Under the pieces are notes generated by a model. That model searched no databases. It was not told the origin of the DNA and saw only the letters and a list, made by a program, of their open reading frames with translations. Both the position numbers and the translations under genes were made by a program. This document shows positions 19,387 to 28,849 of a stretch of DNA of 33,004 nucleotides, piece after piece. Position 1 is the stretch's first letter; every line of letters begins with the position of its first letter. Source of the stretch: Schizochytrium sp. CCTCC M209059. Lineage: Eukaryota > Sar > Bigyra > Thraustochytrida > Thraustochytriidae. The stretch spans positions 47,825 to 80,828 of the forward strand of contig KN805386.1 of the NCBI GenBank assembly GCA_000818945.1. Reading direction: 5' to 3'.

Positions 19387-19394
19387 AGGCGGCG
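19357..19394. repeat. (GGC)n repeat in the SDR/ORC4 divergent promoter
   Basis: About eleven GGC units with one GGA interruption, located between two divergent start codons and just upstream of a TATA box. It probably belongs to the shared promoter region. Confidence 0.8.
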
Positions 19395-19414
19395 ACGACG
19401 GTGGGCGCGAGGGG

Positions 19415-19420
19415 TATAAG
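19415..19420 (+). promoter_or_regulatory. TATA box of ORC4
   Basis: TATAAG in GGGGTATAAGGCGCGCG. No ATG occurs between the expected transcription start (about 19445) and 19614, which supports 19614 as the ORC4 initiator. Confidence 0.5.
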
Positions 19421-19613
19421 GCGCGCGTCCCCGAGCAGACTTTGCCTTCCGCGTTCGCTCGATCTCCCGTCTCTCTTTCCCTTCGCTGCCTGGTGGCGGT
19501 CTCAGTTGGCGATCTCCACGTCTTGTCCTTCGCTCAACGAGGACGTGCGCAAGCTCTGACAAACGCGCACGGCTACACGTAATCCAGGGGCGACTGCGCT
19601 TGCCGCACGTACA

Positions 19614-22600
19614 ATGCAACTCACGCCGTCTCGTCGGCGAGAAACCTCGCGCGACTCGGTCGTCAGTCGGTCCTCGGCTGCAAAGACCGCTGCCGTCAGG
19701 TGCGGGTCACCTCTTCTTGCCAACCTTCGCTCCCCCGCGACGCAGCGTGTCAACACGGACACGGCCAAAACAGACCGAGGTACACCGGGTAGTACGCGCT
19801 CGTCTACGCGGCAACGTTCAAACGCACGCGAAAAGACGTCTGCAACTCCAAAGTCTGCGAAACAGGACGCTGCAGTGACTGTCACTGCAGCGTCGCCGAG
19901 GTCTCAACATTCGCGTTCGTCGCGAGACAAGGACTCCTCCCGCAAGCAAACGGAAGAGAACCCTTCGAGACAGACGGAAGCGATGCGGAACGCGGAACAG
20001 GTAAAGAAAAAACGAAAGCCGCGTGTTGATGCCAAGTCTTCTTCCAAGGACACTTCGACACCGAGCAAAGCTCCGGACAGCCCGGCGAGCTACGCCTCTT
20101 CCGACAATGAGAGCGCACGGGATCTTAAACGACGCATCGCCCTCATTTCAAAAGATAACACCTCACGTCCGAAGCACACACCCCTCGCTATCGATGAAGA
20201 CGCCTTTGCCAAGGACGAGGGTCTCGACACTGTCCAGCGTGAGTTTCTCATGAATTTCGGTGAGAGAAACACCTGCGACTTTCCAGAATCGGTCAATGGT
20301 GCCTCAAAGTCCTCTTTCAAGTCTGCAAGCTCCCGCCGCGGACCGTCGCCGATTCCCGTCGACGAAGATGAACTTCGAGGGGTGGGAACCGGGAGCAACC
20401 ATGTGGGAAGTCGTCGGCAATCGCCGCTTCACACTGCTCCTGCCGACATTGCTGATGATAACGAAAAAGGCGTTGACGAGGACACCTATGAGCGCAACGA
20501 TGACTTTGATGACGACGATGGTGACTTGCAGCCGCAGACCCAAGAAAGTTACGCCTCAACGCCATCTTCCCACGCACGCGATGCCCATGCCTCCGCGCCT
20601 CACTCAAATGCGGTCAAAGTAGCTGCGAATGATTGCTCAAAGAGTAGCATAGAGGAGGAAGAGGTCGAAGACGCAGACGCTGATGAGCAAGAGAAAGTTG
20701 TCGTGCCTCAATCTTCGAGCGGAATCAAGCGCAAGCACTCTGCTTCAGCGTCAGACGAGGCCGAAAAGGATCGGGCCCACAAACTTTCTCGTCAGGACGA
20801 CAACGCTGCACCACAAGACGCAAAGTTGCAGGCCACGAACGACCCGGAACAGGTAGCGCAAAGAAGCAACGAGGACACGTCTGAAGACAAAGTCGCTGCT
20901 ACCAGACTTGCAGAACAGCCAGAGGGCTTGCACGTTCCAGATAAGACTGCGACCAATTCGGATCATGGTGTCAATGACCTCAAAGGCAGTGCCGATTTTG
21001 AGACAGCTAGCGAAGAGGATCAAGTTGACACGATGGAAGTGGACGAGAAAGGATCTTCTCGTGAGGAGTTCCGTGGTGACGATGTTTTGGCTGACGCAAT
21101 GCCGAGCGAACAAGTTGAGTCGGCGCACTTGCATGCCGAAGCGAACCAGGTTGAACAAAGTTCAAATGATGCCTCAAAAGACTTAGAAACTGCAGTTCCT
21201 CAAGATACCCAGTTGGACGATGACGAGGACGAGGACGAAGCAGATGATCGAGGCAAGACGGACATCAACATCGAAAACACGGAAAGTGCCACTGGCAATG
21301 AAAACTGTAGTCCAGGAGAAAACCGTGTGGTCGATGTTGCCGATGACAACGTTGTTCAAAGTCGTGTTGACGCGGAGCACGAGGATAAGACCCCGAGCAC
21401 GAGCAGCGAGAAGAAGAGCCCTGCGACTATTCGGGACGACGGTTCTCAAGCTGATGCAGACACAAATATTGCGGACCTGACTCCCGTCAAGTCCTCGCTT
21501 ACCCCTGTAGCACCTCAACATCGTCATCATCCTCAACAGCAGCAACAGCAGCAGCAGCAACAGCAGCAGCAACAACAGCAACAACAACAACAACGACAAG
21601 AGCCACCTCGTGCCCCGTTGCGAGAACTGCAGACGACGGGACGGACGCAGATCCAATCGGAAAAGGCAAAGAAGCCCTCGACAGCAAACCATAACGAGGA
21701 GTCCTTCTGGGCTCGCATGGCGCTTGTCAAGGAACGCGTCCAGGTTGATTACACCGATGGTCTACAGGGCATCGGACTCGAGACAGAACAGCGAGAGCTT
21801 CGGGCACTTGTACAAGCCGCTGTAGAGAATGGCGAAAGTAGCTCAGCCATTATTGTGGGTGAACAAGGTGCAGGAAAATCCTTTTTGGTGAACAAAGTCC
21901 TGCACGATGTTGCGAGCGAGGGACATCGCTTCTTGCGCGTCACGCTCGATGGAGATCTTCAGGTCGACGATGTAAGCGCTCTTAAAGAGATCACTCGACA
22001 ATTGTGTCTCGGCGGCTCTCGCGCCACATGGAAACGAGGCACCTTTTCGCAGCACTTGCGCTTTCTCCTTTCTGTGCTCTTCGAGGGCGCGCACAGTGGC
22101 CAGCACGGTGTTCCGTTAATTTTTGTGCTTGACCACTTTGAGGCTTTCGCACAGCGGCGAAAGCAAACTCTCTTGTACAACTTGCTGGACATGACGCAGT
22201 CACGCGATGCGCGCATTGTGGTTATCGGATGCACGCACCGCATCGATGTCGTGGAGCAGATGGAAAAGCGCATCAAGTCACGTTTCGACAATCGTCAGAT
22301 CTTCATCGCCCCCCCGAATGCAGACACCGTGCAAAACATTCTTTTGGAGCGCCTCCTTCTGCCGGGACCCGCCCATGCAGCGTGGAATAGCAAGGTACAC
22401 GACTTGCTTGGCGTCCATGATAAAGAGGTCCCGCGCGGGGTGCAGGAACTTCGCAGGCTCTCGCAGCTTGGCTTTGGTATTGGTTGGTTCTTACGGTTTG
22501 TGGATGTGGCCCTGTCTCGTCTGCGCATGCGGCATCGACGTGGCGCCCGACACCTCGAGGGCCTCGTTGTTTCCGACCTCCGTGATGCCGCGAGCTCACT

Positions 22601-22997
22601 GCAGACTGATGTGCGAGAGCGAGTCGTTTTCAGTCTCTCCACGGTGGAGATTCTGCTGCTCGCTTCAGTCATTCAGATGGAAAAGGTTCAGGAACGGCGC
22701 GCTTTCAATTTTGAGCTCACCTTTGCGCAGGCTTCCAAGTACTATCGCGTCGAATCGAATCGGGAACGTCCGCTTTCGCGAGCGGTGGCGCGAAAGGCAT
22801 TTGAGCATCTTGTGGAGCTCGGCATTCTGCGACCAGCTCAGGAGGTCGGAGCTGGCCAGGGCCGCTCTGCGGGGCCTGCACACCGTCTTCACCGGCTCAT
22901 GATCGACCCAGAGCTTTTTCTTGACAGTCTTCGCCAGAACAAGATCAAGTGCCAATCGCAGTTGCAGCAATGGGCGCTTTCTCGCTGCACGACCTGA
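19614..22997 (+). CDS. ORC4: origin recognition complex subunit 4, long N-terminal extension
   Basis: A 1127-residue single-exon protein. Residues about 695-1127 are ORC4, an AAA+ subunit of the complex that marks replication origins and loads MCM. Walker A is GEQGAGKS (749-756), Walker B begins FVLD (Asp840), and the ORC4 blocks QTLLYNLLDMTQS and EKRIKSRFDNRQIF are very clear; the end is a winged-helix-like region. In Walker B the acidic residue after Asp840 is His (DHF where animal ORC4 has DEF). Residues 1 to about 690 are predicted disordered: Ser/Asp/Glu/Lys-rich, a basic KKKRKPR cluster near 130, and a run of about 20 Gln after residue 640. Known ORC4 proteins are usually near 430-450 residues, so this extension more than doubles the length. 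It shares a divergent promoter with the reductase. Confidence 0.93.
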   Translation: MQLTPSRRRETSRDSVVSRSSAAKTAAVRCGSPLLANLRSPATQRVNTDTAKTDRGTPGSTRSSTRQRSNAREKTSATPKSAKQDAAVTVTAASPRSQHSRSSRDKDSSRKQTEENPSRQTEAMRNAEQVKKKRKPRVDAKSSSKDTSTPSKAPDSPASYASSDNESARDLKRRIALISKDNTSRPKHTPLAIDEDAFAKDEGLDTVQREFLMNFGERNTCDFPESVNGASKSSFKSASSRRGPSPIPVDEDELRGVGTGSNHVGSRRQSPLHTAPADIADDNEKGVDEDTYERNDDFDDDDGDLQPQTQESYASTPSSHARDAHASAPHSNAVKVAANDCSKSSIEEEEVEDADADEQEKVVVPQSSSGIKRKHSASASDEAEKDRAHKLSRQDDNAAPQDAKLQATNDPEQVAQRSNEDTSEDKVAATRLAEQPEGLHVPDKTATNSDHGVNDLKGSADFETASEEDQVDTMEVDEKGSSREEFRGDDVLADAMPSEQVESAHLHAEANQVEQSSNDASKDLETAVPQDTQLDDDEDEDEADDRGKTDINIENTESATGNENCSPGENRVVDVADDNVVQSRVDAEHEDKTPSTSSEKKSPATIRDDGSQADADTNIADLTPVKSSLTPVAPQHRHHPQQQQQQQQQQQQQQQQQQQQRQEPPRAPLRELQTTGRTQIQSEKAKKPSTANHNEESFWARMALVKERVQVDYTDGLQGIGLETEQRELRALVQAAVENGESSSAIIVGEQGAGKSFLVNKVLHDVASEGHRFLRVTLDGDLQVDDVSALKEITRQLCLGGSRATWKRGTFSQHLRFLLSVLFEGAHSGQHGVPLIFVLDHFEAFAQRRKQTLLYNLLDMTQSRDARIVVIGCTHRIDVVEQMEKRIKSRFDNRQIFIAPPNADTVQNILLERLLLPGPAHAAWNSKVHDLLGVHDKEVPRGVQELRRLSQLGFGIGWFLRFVDVALSRLRMRHRRGARHLEGLVVSDLRDAASSLQTDVRERVVFSLSTVEILLLASVIQMEKVQERRAFNFELTFAQASKYYRVESNRERPLSRAVARKAFEHLVELGILRPAQEVGAGQGRSAGPAHRLHRLMIDPELFLDSLRQNKIKCQSQLQQWALSRCTT
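21532..21594 (+). repeat. CAG/CAA polyglutamine tract in ORC4
   Basis: Mixed CAG and CAA codons encode about 20 consecutive Gln. The mixing of synonymous codons, unlike the pure CTG run at 546-584, lowers slippage and suggests the tract is kept at protein level. Confidence 0.85.
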
Positions 22998-23296
22998 AAA
23001 TGAGCCGCATCTCCGGAGGGAAACAAATGACGGAAGACTTTTTTGTTTCGCAACGTACAATTGATAGCATTTCCAGTTACAACGATGATTTATTCCCCAC
23101 GGAGATTACTTAGACCTCGCGTACTTTGAACGCGCGCAAATTCCAGTTCCAATTCATAGACTTCTAGAAAAAAAAATAAGGCCTCAACAGATTGGAGAGA
23201 GAGAAAAAGAAAGAGAGCATAGAGCAATTGATGTGATTGGTGCGATTCTTTCATAAAATCGCATCCGTGCAGTGCGTAGCTCGCATGCATCCACTA
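22998..23296. other. convergent 3' flanks of ORC4 and MEKHLA gene
   Basis: A short AT-richer region with no gene. The minus strand has AATAAA at 23089-23094, about 200 nt past the MEKHLA stop, a possible polyadenylation signal. Confidence 0.5.
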
Positions 23297-23851
23297 TCAG
23301 TCTTCGTCCACACGGGTGACGTCGGTGCTGAAAAATGCAGCTTGACCAAGTTTGGAGCTGTCCGTGTCGTCCTCATCCGGCAAAACGTTCCAGACGTTGG
23401 CATTGACGATACGAAATTTGCGACCCTTCGCGCTCGTCCGGATTCCAGAGTAGTCGGTGACAAAGCCGTATTTCGAGACCCGGTCGAGAAAGTCCTGTCG
23501 CTCCTGACGCTCCATTGGGCCTGCGGTGAGTCTTCCCGGCAGGCTGGTGAGCTCTTCCCAGTTCACCTCAAAGAGCTTTTGGGCGCCAAGATTTCCGTAG
23601 TTGAGAATCGGGTCTTCCTGAGGCCCGGTGGAGAGCAGCGCCACGGACTCGTCATAGTGCAGCCTGCGCCAAATTTCCGCGTCATCGAGGTTCTTGGCCT
23701 CCTGGAGCACCGGAAGGCTTTTGCCGCCCGTGAGCCGCGCAAAAGATCGCACGAGGCGGGCTACGTGCGCCTGCATCTCTGCCGAGGACTCCACGCTGGG
23801 CGAGGGGCCCTTGAACCCGGCCCCGTAGATCTTGAACGCCCGCACGGCCAT
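23297..23851 (-). CDS. stand-alone MEKHLA-domain protein
   Basis: A 184-residue protein, nearly all of it one MEKHLA domain, a PAS-like sensory fold known from the C-terminus of plant HD-ZIP III factors and as stand-alone proteins in algae and bacteria. Visible hallmarks: a QEDPILNYGNLGAQKLFEVN block (residues 78-97), WEELTSLPGRLTA just after it, then a FLDRVSKYGFVTDYSGIRTS block, the basic KGRKFRI, and VWNVLPDED near the C-terminus. There is no DNA-binding domain, signal peptide or membrane segment, so a cytosolic ligand- or redox-sensing role is possible but unproven. The start at 23851 leaves a short basic N-terminus. The gene is divergent from ARL2 (537 nt), with a CTT run (about 23935-23961) between them. 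Confidence 0.85.
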   Translation of the reverse strand: MAVRAFKIYGAGFKGPSPSVESSAEMQAHVARLVRSFARLTGGKSLPVLQEAKNLDDAEIWRRLHYDESVALLSTGPQEDPILNYGNLGAQKLFEVNWEELTSLPGRLTAGPMERQERQDFLDRVSKYGFVTDYSGIRTSAKGRKFRIVNANVWNVLPDEDDTDSSKLGQAAFFSTDVTRVDED

Positions 23852-24388
23852 CTTGCGCGCCGCGCGACCAAGCCAAGCACGAACAGCAAAGGACAGGGGG
23901 CTTTACGTCTGAATCCCGGAAACCTCGTGCCTCTTCTTCTTCTTCTTCTTCTTCTCCGCCGGCAACCGGTGAGTGAGTGAGTGTTTGCTGCGCTTGGCTC
24001 TCTGGTAAGCTGCTTCGCGTTTTGCTCTCTTGGTCTGCGACGTTCTTCTCCTCGCTCGACCAAAACCGCTTCAGAGCAAAGCCGCTGCGCGCGTCCTTCC
24101 ACGCGCCCTTCCACGCGCAGACGAGCGGGTCGCGGACTGTCGCGGACTGCCGCGGGCGCGAGGAGGCCGGCGGAGGCGGAGGCGGAGCGCCCCTCGCGTG
24201 CGTGCAGCCCGGCGCGGCGCGGCGCGTGTCAGCGGAAGAGAGCCTCGAGGCAAACGAACTCGAGCGCGACCTTGCCGGCCGTTGCTGGCAGCGAAATACG
24301 AGTCCGGGGAGAGCGCGTGCGGCGCGAGGAGGCGAAGCGAGGCGGGAGAAAAGGGCTCCGGTGAAGCGAGGCAGGAGGGGAGAGCAAG

Positions 24389-24949
24389 ATGGGGCTGCTC
24401 ACGATCTTGAAGAAGCAGAAGCTCAAGGAGAAGCAAATGCGCATCCTGATGCTCGGACTGGACAACGCAGGCAAGACGACGATTCTGAAAAAGTTCAACG
24501 GCGAGGACATCGATACCATCAGCCCGACGCTTGGATTCAACATTAAGACGCTCGAGCACCGCGGTTATCAGCTAAATGTATGGGATGTTGGTGGACAGAC
24601 AACGATTCGCTCTTACTGGCGCAATTACTTTGAGGAGACGGATGGTCTCATCTGGGTCGTGGATTGCGCAGATCGGGAGCGGTTGGCCACATGCCGCGAC
24701 GAGCTGCACAAGCTGTTGCAGCAAGAAAAGCTCGCTGGCGCCTCGGTTCTCGTTTTTGCCAACAAGCAAGACCTTGCTGGAGCGCTCTCGAGCGAACAGA
24801 TTGCCGAGGTGCTCGAGCTCGGGTCGCCGATATTCAAGAATCGCCACTGGCAAATCCATCCTTGCAGTGCAGTGACGGGAGATGGTCTTGTCGACGGCGT
24901 CGACTGGATCGTCGATGATATTGCTTCGCGAATTTACCTCATGGACTGA
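24389..24949 (+). CDS. ARL2: ADP-ribosylation factor-like GTPase ARL2
   Basis: A 186-residue small GTPase almost collinear with animal ARL2. The N-terminal MGLLTILKK and FNGEDIDTISPTLGFNIKTL stretches are nearly identical to the family. GTP-binding motifs: GLDNAGKT (23-30, P-loop), WDVGGQ (65-70, switch II with catalytic Gln70), NKQD (125-128) and CSAVTG (159-164). SYWRNYFEETDGLIWVVD is the ARL2 signature that separates it from ARF1 and ARL3. ARL2 works with tubulin cofactor D in alpha/beta-tubulin assembly and releases lipidated cargo from PDE6D/UNC119-type carriers. Gly2 is present, although ARL2 is generally not myristoylated. The ATG lies in AGCAAGATGGGG, and an AATAAA occurs about 200 nt past the stop (25154-25159). 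Confidence 0.97.
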   Translation: MGLLTILKKQKLKEKQMRILMLGLDNAGKTTILKKFNGEDIDTISPTLGFNIKTLEHRGYQLNVWDVGGQTTIRSYWRNYFEETDGLIWVVDCADRERLATCRDELHKLLQQEKLAGASVLVFANKQDLAGALSSEQIAEVLELGSPIFKNRHWQIHPCSAVTGDGLVDGVDWIVDDIASRIYLMD

Positions 24950-25376
24950 CGGATGAACACGCGAGTGGTGGTGTGCAACGTGTTTTCTTTTCCTTTCTCG
25001 TTCGCTTCAGGCTGAGCAACGCGGAACTTTTTTTTTTTCCTTCTCTCCCTTTTTCATTCAACTTCAGTAGAAGTCATACATTTGGCGAATCAGCAAAGGC
25101 CGCTCAAAAGTAGCGAATCTCCAAGTCTGTTGTTCATCAAGGGTCCACAGAACAATAAAGAAATACGCCTTGGATGATAGCGGAGAGTGTCCTCTCCTCG
25201 GGCCATGGAGGAGCAGGCAGTATCAAGAGGAAGAGACAAAGTTGCAGACATTGAAAATTCTTTTTTCGTTTGAAGAGTCTCCATGCGCGTGCATATCATC
25301 TCTCCCGTCTCGCAACGACGCAATGACGTAGCGAGTGCGCTGATGGGAACGGCAAGAAGAGACAAACGGAATCCTC

Positions 25377-28300
25377 TTAAAGGATGCAATGAGAGAAGAG
25401 AAGGATTGCTCCCGTTGCGACAAAGGCATTGACCAGAAGTGAAGCTGAAGCTGATGAGGAGGAAGTGCAGTCTTCTTCACTGCCACCGTAGGATAGCGAC
25501 ATATTTGGAGAGACCGCACTGCGAGAACGACGAGATAGTTAGTGGAAAGCTTCAAAAAGAAATTTAAGTACCCTTGATCAAACGTACATATCGGACAGCG
25601 CAAGATGGGGGAGTTCGGACATGGAGCAAGGAAGCGCTGAGATTGGGTTATTCGAAAGATCGCTGCGCGCATGTCACGAAATGGTTAGCCACAATCTACT
25701 ATTTCTAAAAATCCTTCCAAATCAACGTGCACTTACAGCAGCGTCATACTTTTGAGATTGCCAAAACTCTCCGGAAGCTCGCTGAGCTCGTTACTTTGCA
25801 GGTCTCTGTGTTTATTTGGGTTTGGCAATGAAAGAGCAATTACAATTTAGTTGCGAGCTCTTGAGTGCCTACTTTTGAGCTGATTTTAATACGCTTGCGA
25901 AAACTTACAGATTGGCCAGCGTCCAAATGTCGCCGAAGTCGTCAGGAAGAGAAGTCAGCTCGTTAAAGCTCGCGTCTCTATTTTGAGTTTATTTTTCCCA
26001 GTCCATGTTCCGCGCGTGCGCCAAAGGTTAGCTTCCTTGAACTTAAGCTTCCATCGCTTTTTCCGACTTACAGGGTCCTCAGGGTTTCAAGGCCGAGAAT
26101 TGAGTCTGGAATCGCGCTGAGCCTGTTGGATTTCATAGAGCTACAGATTTGGCAGTGCGTGCAAAGTGTAAGGGTTAGTTGGCCTGCTCGCTGTAGAGGG
26201 AAGGAAGCTTTAAGGTTCTTTGTTCAAAGAGACGTACAGCGCATTCAGACCAGTGAGGGTGCTGATAGACTCGGGAAGGGTCGCGAGCTTATTCGAAGAC
26301 AAGTCGCTACGGGAAGAAAGTCAGTCATGTTAGTGAGTGTTTTCCTTCCTCGCGATGTTCCAGCAAATTAAATACGATAACTCACAGGGTGTCAAGGTGG
26401 GACATGAACTCAATGGTATCCGGGATCGCGGTGAGGCTGTTTGAGGCGAGAGAGCTGCGATCAGGCGAGAAATTCGGTCAGGTCGTCATGTTCGCGCCTT
26501 GAAAAAGGAGGACTTAATGCCAGGGCAACTCACAGATCTTCGAGGCTGTAGATTGAGCGAAAGAAAGTCTCCGAGACAGAAGAGAAATTCCCGTTCGAAA
26601 GGTCCCTGCAGATCCAGCAATAACAAAGTCGTGAGCACGCGATGTGCTGTCATAGGGTCACTTTGAATATACAGTCAAAAGGCCTACTTACAGAATTTGA
26701 AGGTTCGAGAGCCCTTCGATCGCGGGCGGTATCGCTTCAAAATTGTTTGAGCCAAGCGTCCTGCATTGAGGTACATAGTTAGATGCAGTCGCGCCAAAAC
26801 CTTACGATCGAGCAACGTACAGCCTTCTCAGAGATCTAAGATTTGTAAGATCGCTCGGAAGAGATGTGAGCGTATTCGTTGCTAGCCCCCTTATGCGAGT
26901 GTAGATCGGAGTATTGCACAGAACTAGCGCAGTTAGTATCGCGTCACTGCTCTTGCACGAGAAAATCCCTCGAAGTGACGTTCAGTCAAGAGGTGAAACA
27001 ACTTACAGACGACTCAAGCTCGGAAGCGAGCAGATCGCGTCCGGCAGAGAAGTAAGAGCGTTGGAAGAGAGATCTCTTTTGCGAGGTCAACAACATAAGA
27101 CAGAGTGTTATGTCAGCATCTGGTCATTCGCAAATCAACACCAGCCACAAACGTACAAGTAATACAAAGTACTCATGGCGCCGATGCCGACCGGGATCTC
27201 CGTAATTTCATTTCCTTCCAGGGCGCTTGGATCAGTAACACGATGTCAGCATTCTCTTTTCAACGACTCGTATTCCTGCAAAAGACCTACAGAATCTGCA
27301 ATCTATCTGTAATAGCCTCTTCAGGAAACGTGGTAAAAGCATTGTCAGCGAGATATCTACGCTCTCGCAGCGAGAATGTCAGTCTTCCTGCAAATCAATT
27401 GTGCTCGAAAGCATCCATTTTCAAATAACTCACAGTGAGCGCAAATACCGAAGACTTCCAATGGAGTCAGGAATCGAGGAAAGCTTGTTGCCGCCCAAAG
27501 AGCTACCATGTAAAGTTAATGATGGGAGTAGAGGAGAAGAAAAGGTAGGATTAGTTAGTCAGAGGAATGACTCACACCGAGCTTGCTCACTCTTGGCCAA
27601 CGTACATTGTCGAGAGATCTGAGCACTTGCTGATCTCCGCAGACACGGATGTGAGCTGATTGTCCATCATAAACCTGAAGAAGAACGTTTTAGAGTCAGT
27701 ATTTGGCATCGGCAGAGCAGATTACGACGGAGAAGAGGCAATACGTACAAGGACTGGAGGCGAGTAAGGGATCCGATTGAATCCGGAACAGAAGTGATCT
27801 CGTTATGAAGAAAATGCCTGGCAAGAGAAGAGTATATCGTGAGATTCGCCTTCCTCTCATGGGCCTGTCATAAGGAGTCGCAATAACGTACAGTTGCCGG
27901 AGATTGCTGATGGTGTTCACCGCCTCGGGATAAGAGGTGAAATTGTTGAATTCAAGTCGCCTGGAGTTTGCACAGGAAGACCAAAGGTTAGACTGACCCT
28001 GGAGATGAACCCCCATCCCACGCAGCGAAACATAACAAAACGTACAGTGTGGTCAGCCGACTCAGACTGCTGACACTCGAGGGAACTGACGAGATCATCA
28101 TGTTGGTACCAAGAAGCCTGCGAAAAGTCAGAAACATGACTCAAGGAACATCACCGTTAGCACATCGTGTTCGAGACACGCAAGATCATCGTGTTTGCGC
28201 GCATACTACTTACAAATCACTCAACATCGTGAGTTGTCCAATGTTGTCAGGAATTGACGAAATCTGATTCTCATCGAGGTTCCTACACGAATCGTTGTAA

Positions 28301-28849
28301 GTTGGCCATTCTCAATGTTCGTCTTTGTACTTGAACCTACAGATGATAGAGGCTGTCAGACGAGGAGCGAAGGTCCGGGAAGGTGTTGATCTCGTTCCCC
28401 CTCAGGTTTCTGTCACGGCAAGTCAGCGTTCATGGCAGCGTTAATGATATTTTCTTTCCCTCCCCAATGAAAAAAGTTGCATTCCTGAGACTTACACAAA
28501 TTCAAGCTTTGTGAGGGCTTTAATATCTTCGGGAAGCGCCGAGAGGCCGCATCCATTTGCATCTTTGGAGCAAAAAGGTCAGTTGGTCTATTTTGAACAT
28601 TTTCTTGGGTAAATCGTGAAGTGAAGAAACGTACAACACGGTCACATTGGGAGTGGAAGCAAGAACAGCAGCGAGGTGGGTCTCGGAGATTTGCTCGCCA
28701 GCGCAATAGACATGTAGTGTGCTCGTATCGCAGACCGGATCGTTAGGCCCCCAGCACGAGCATTTCGCGGCCTCCGTGGGCCTTGCCCAAGACGAAAGGC
28801 ACGTCAAGATAATCAACCACCACGCCGTTCTCATGGTGGCCTTGCCCAT
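25377..28849 (-). CDS. secreted, probably GPI-anchored LRR protein, 22 exons
   Basis: Spliced product of 581 residues. Exon 1 (28635-28849) gives a signal peptide (MRTAWWLIILTCLSSWARP from Met6) and a Cys-rich cap. Exons 2-21 each encode one leucine-rich repeat of LPxxIGxLxxLxxL type: 28496-28564, 28341-28409, 28214-28282, 28046-28117, 27892-27960, 27749-27817, 27606-27674, 27434-27502, 27291-27356, 27157-27225, 27007-27075, 26821-26889, 26692-26760, 26534-26605, 26386-26454, 26238-26306, 26072-26140, 25909-25977, 25737-25805, 25589-25663. Exon 22 (25377-25518) ends the protein with SSSSASAS followed by an 18-20 residue hydrophobic tail, as in a GPI signal. Introns are 58-117 nt, all phase 2. 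The acceptor before exon 2 reads CAA, not CAG; the AG two bases on would break the frame. No kinase or other intracellular domain is seen; a surface recognition or adhesion role is inferred. Confidence 0.82.

Noticed and set aside
28520..28634. Read-through of intron 1 in the GPI-type LRR gene, giving an LRR-like peptide
   Set aside because: It begins exactly at a GTACGT donor in the same phase as the other introns, and the frame then leaves the next repeat. An exact 69-nt exon results if the intron is removed.
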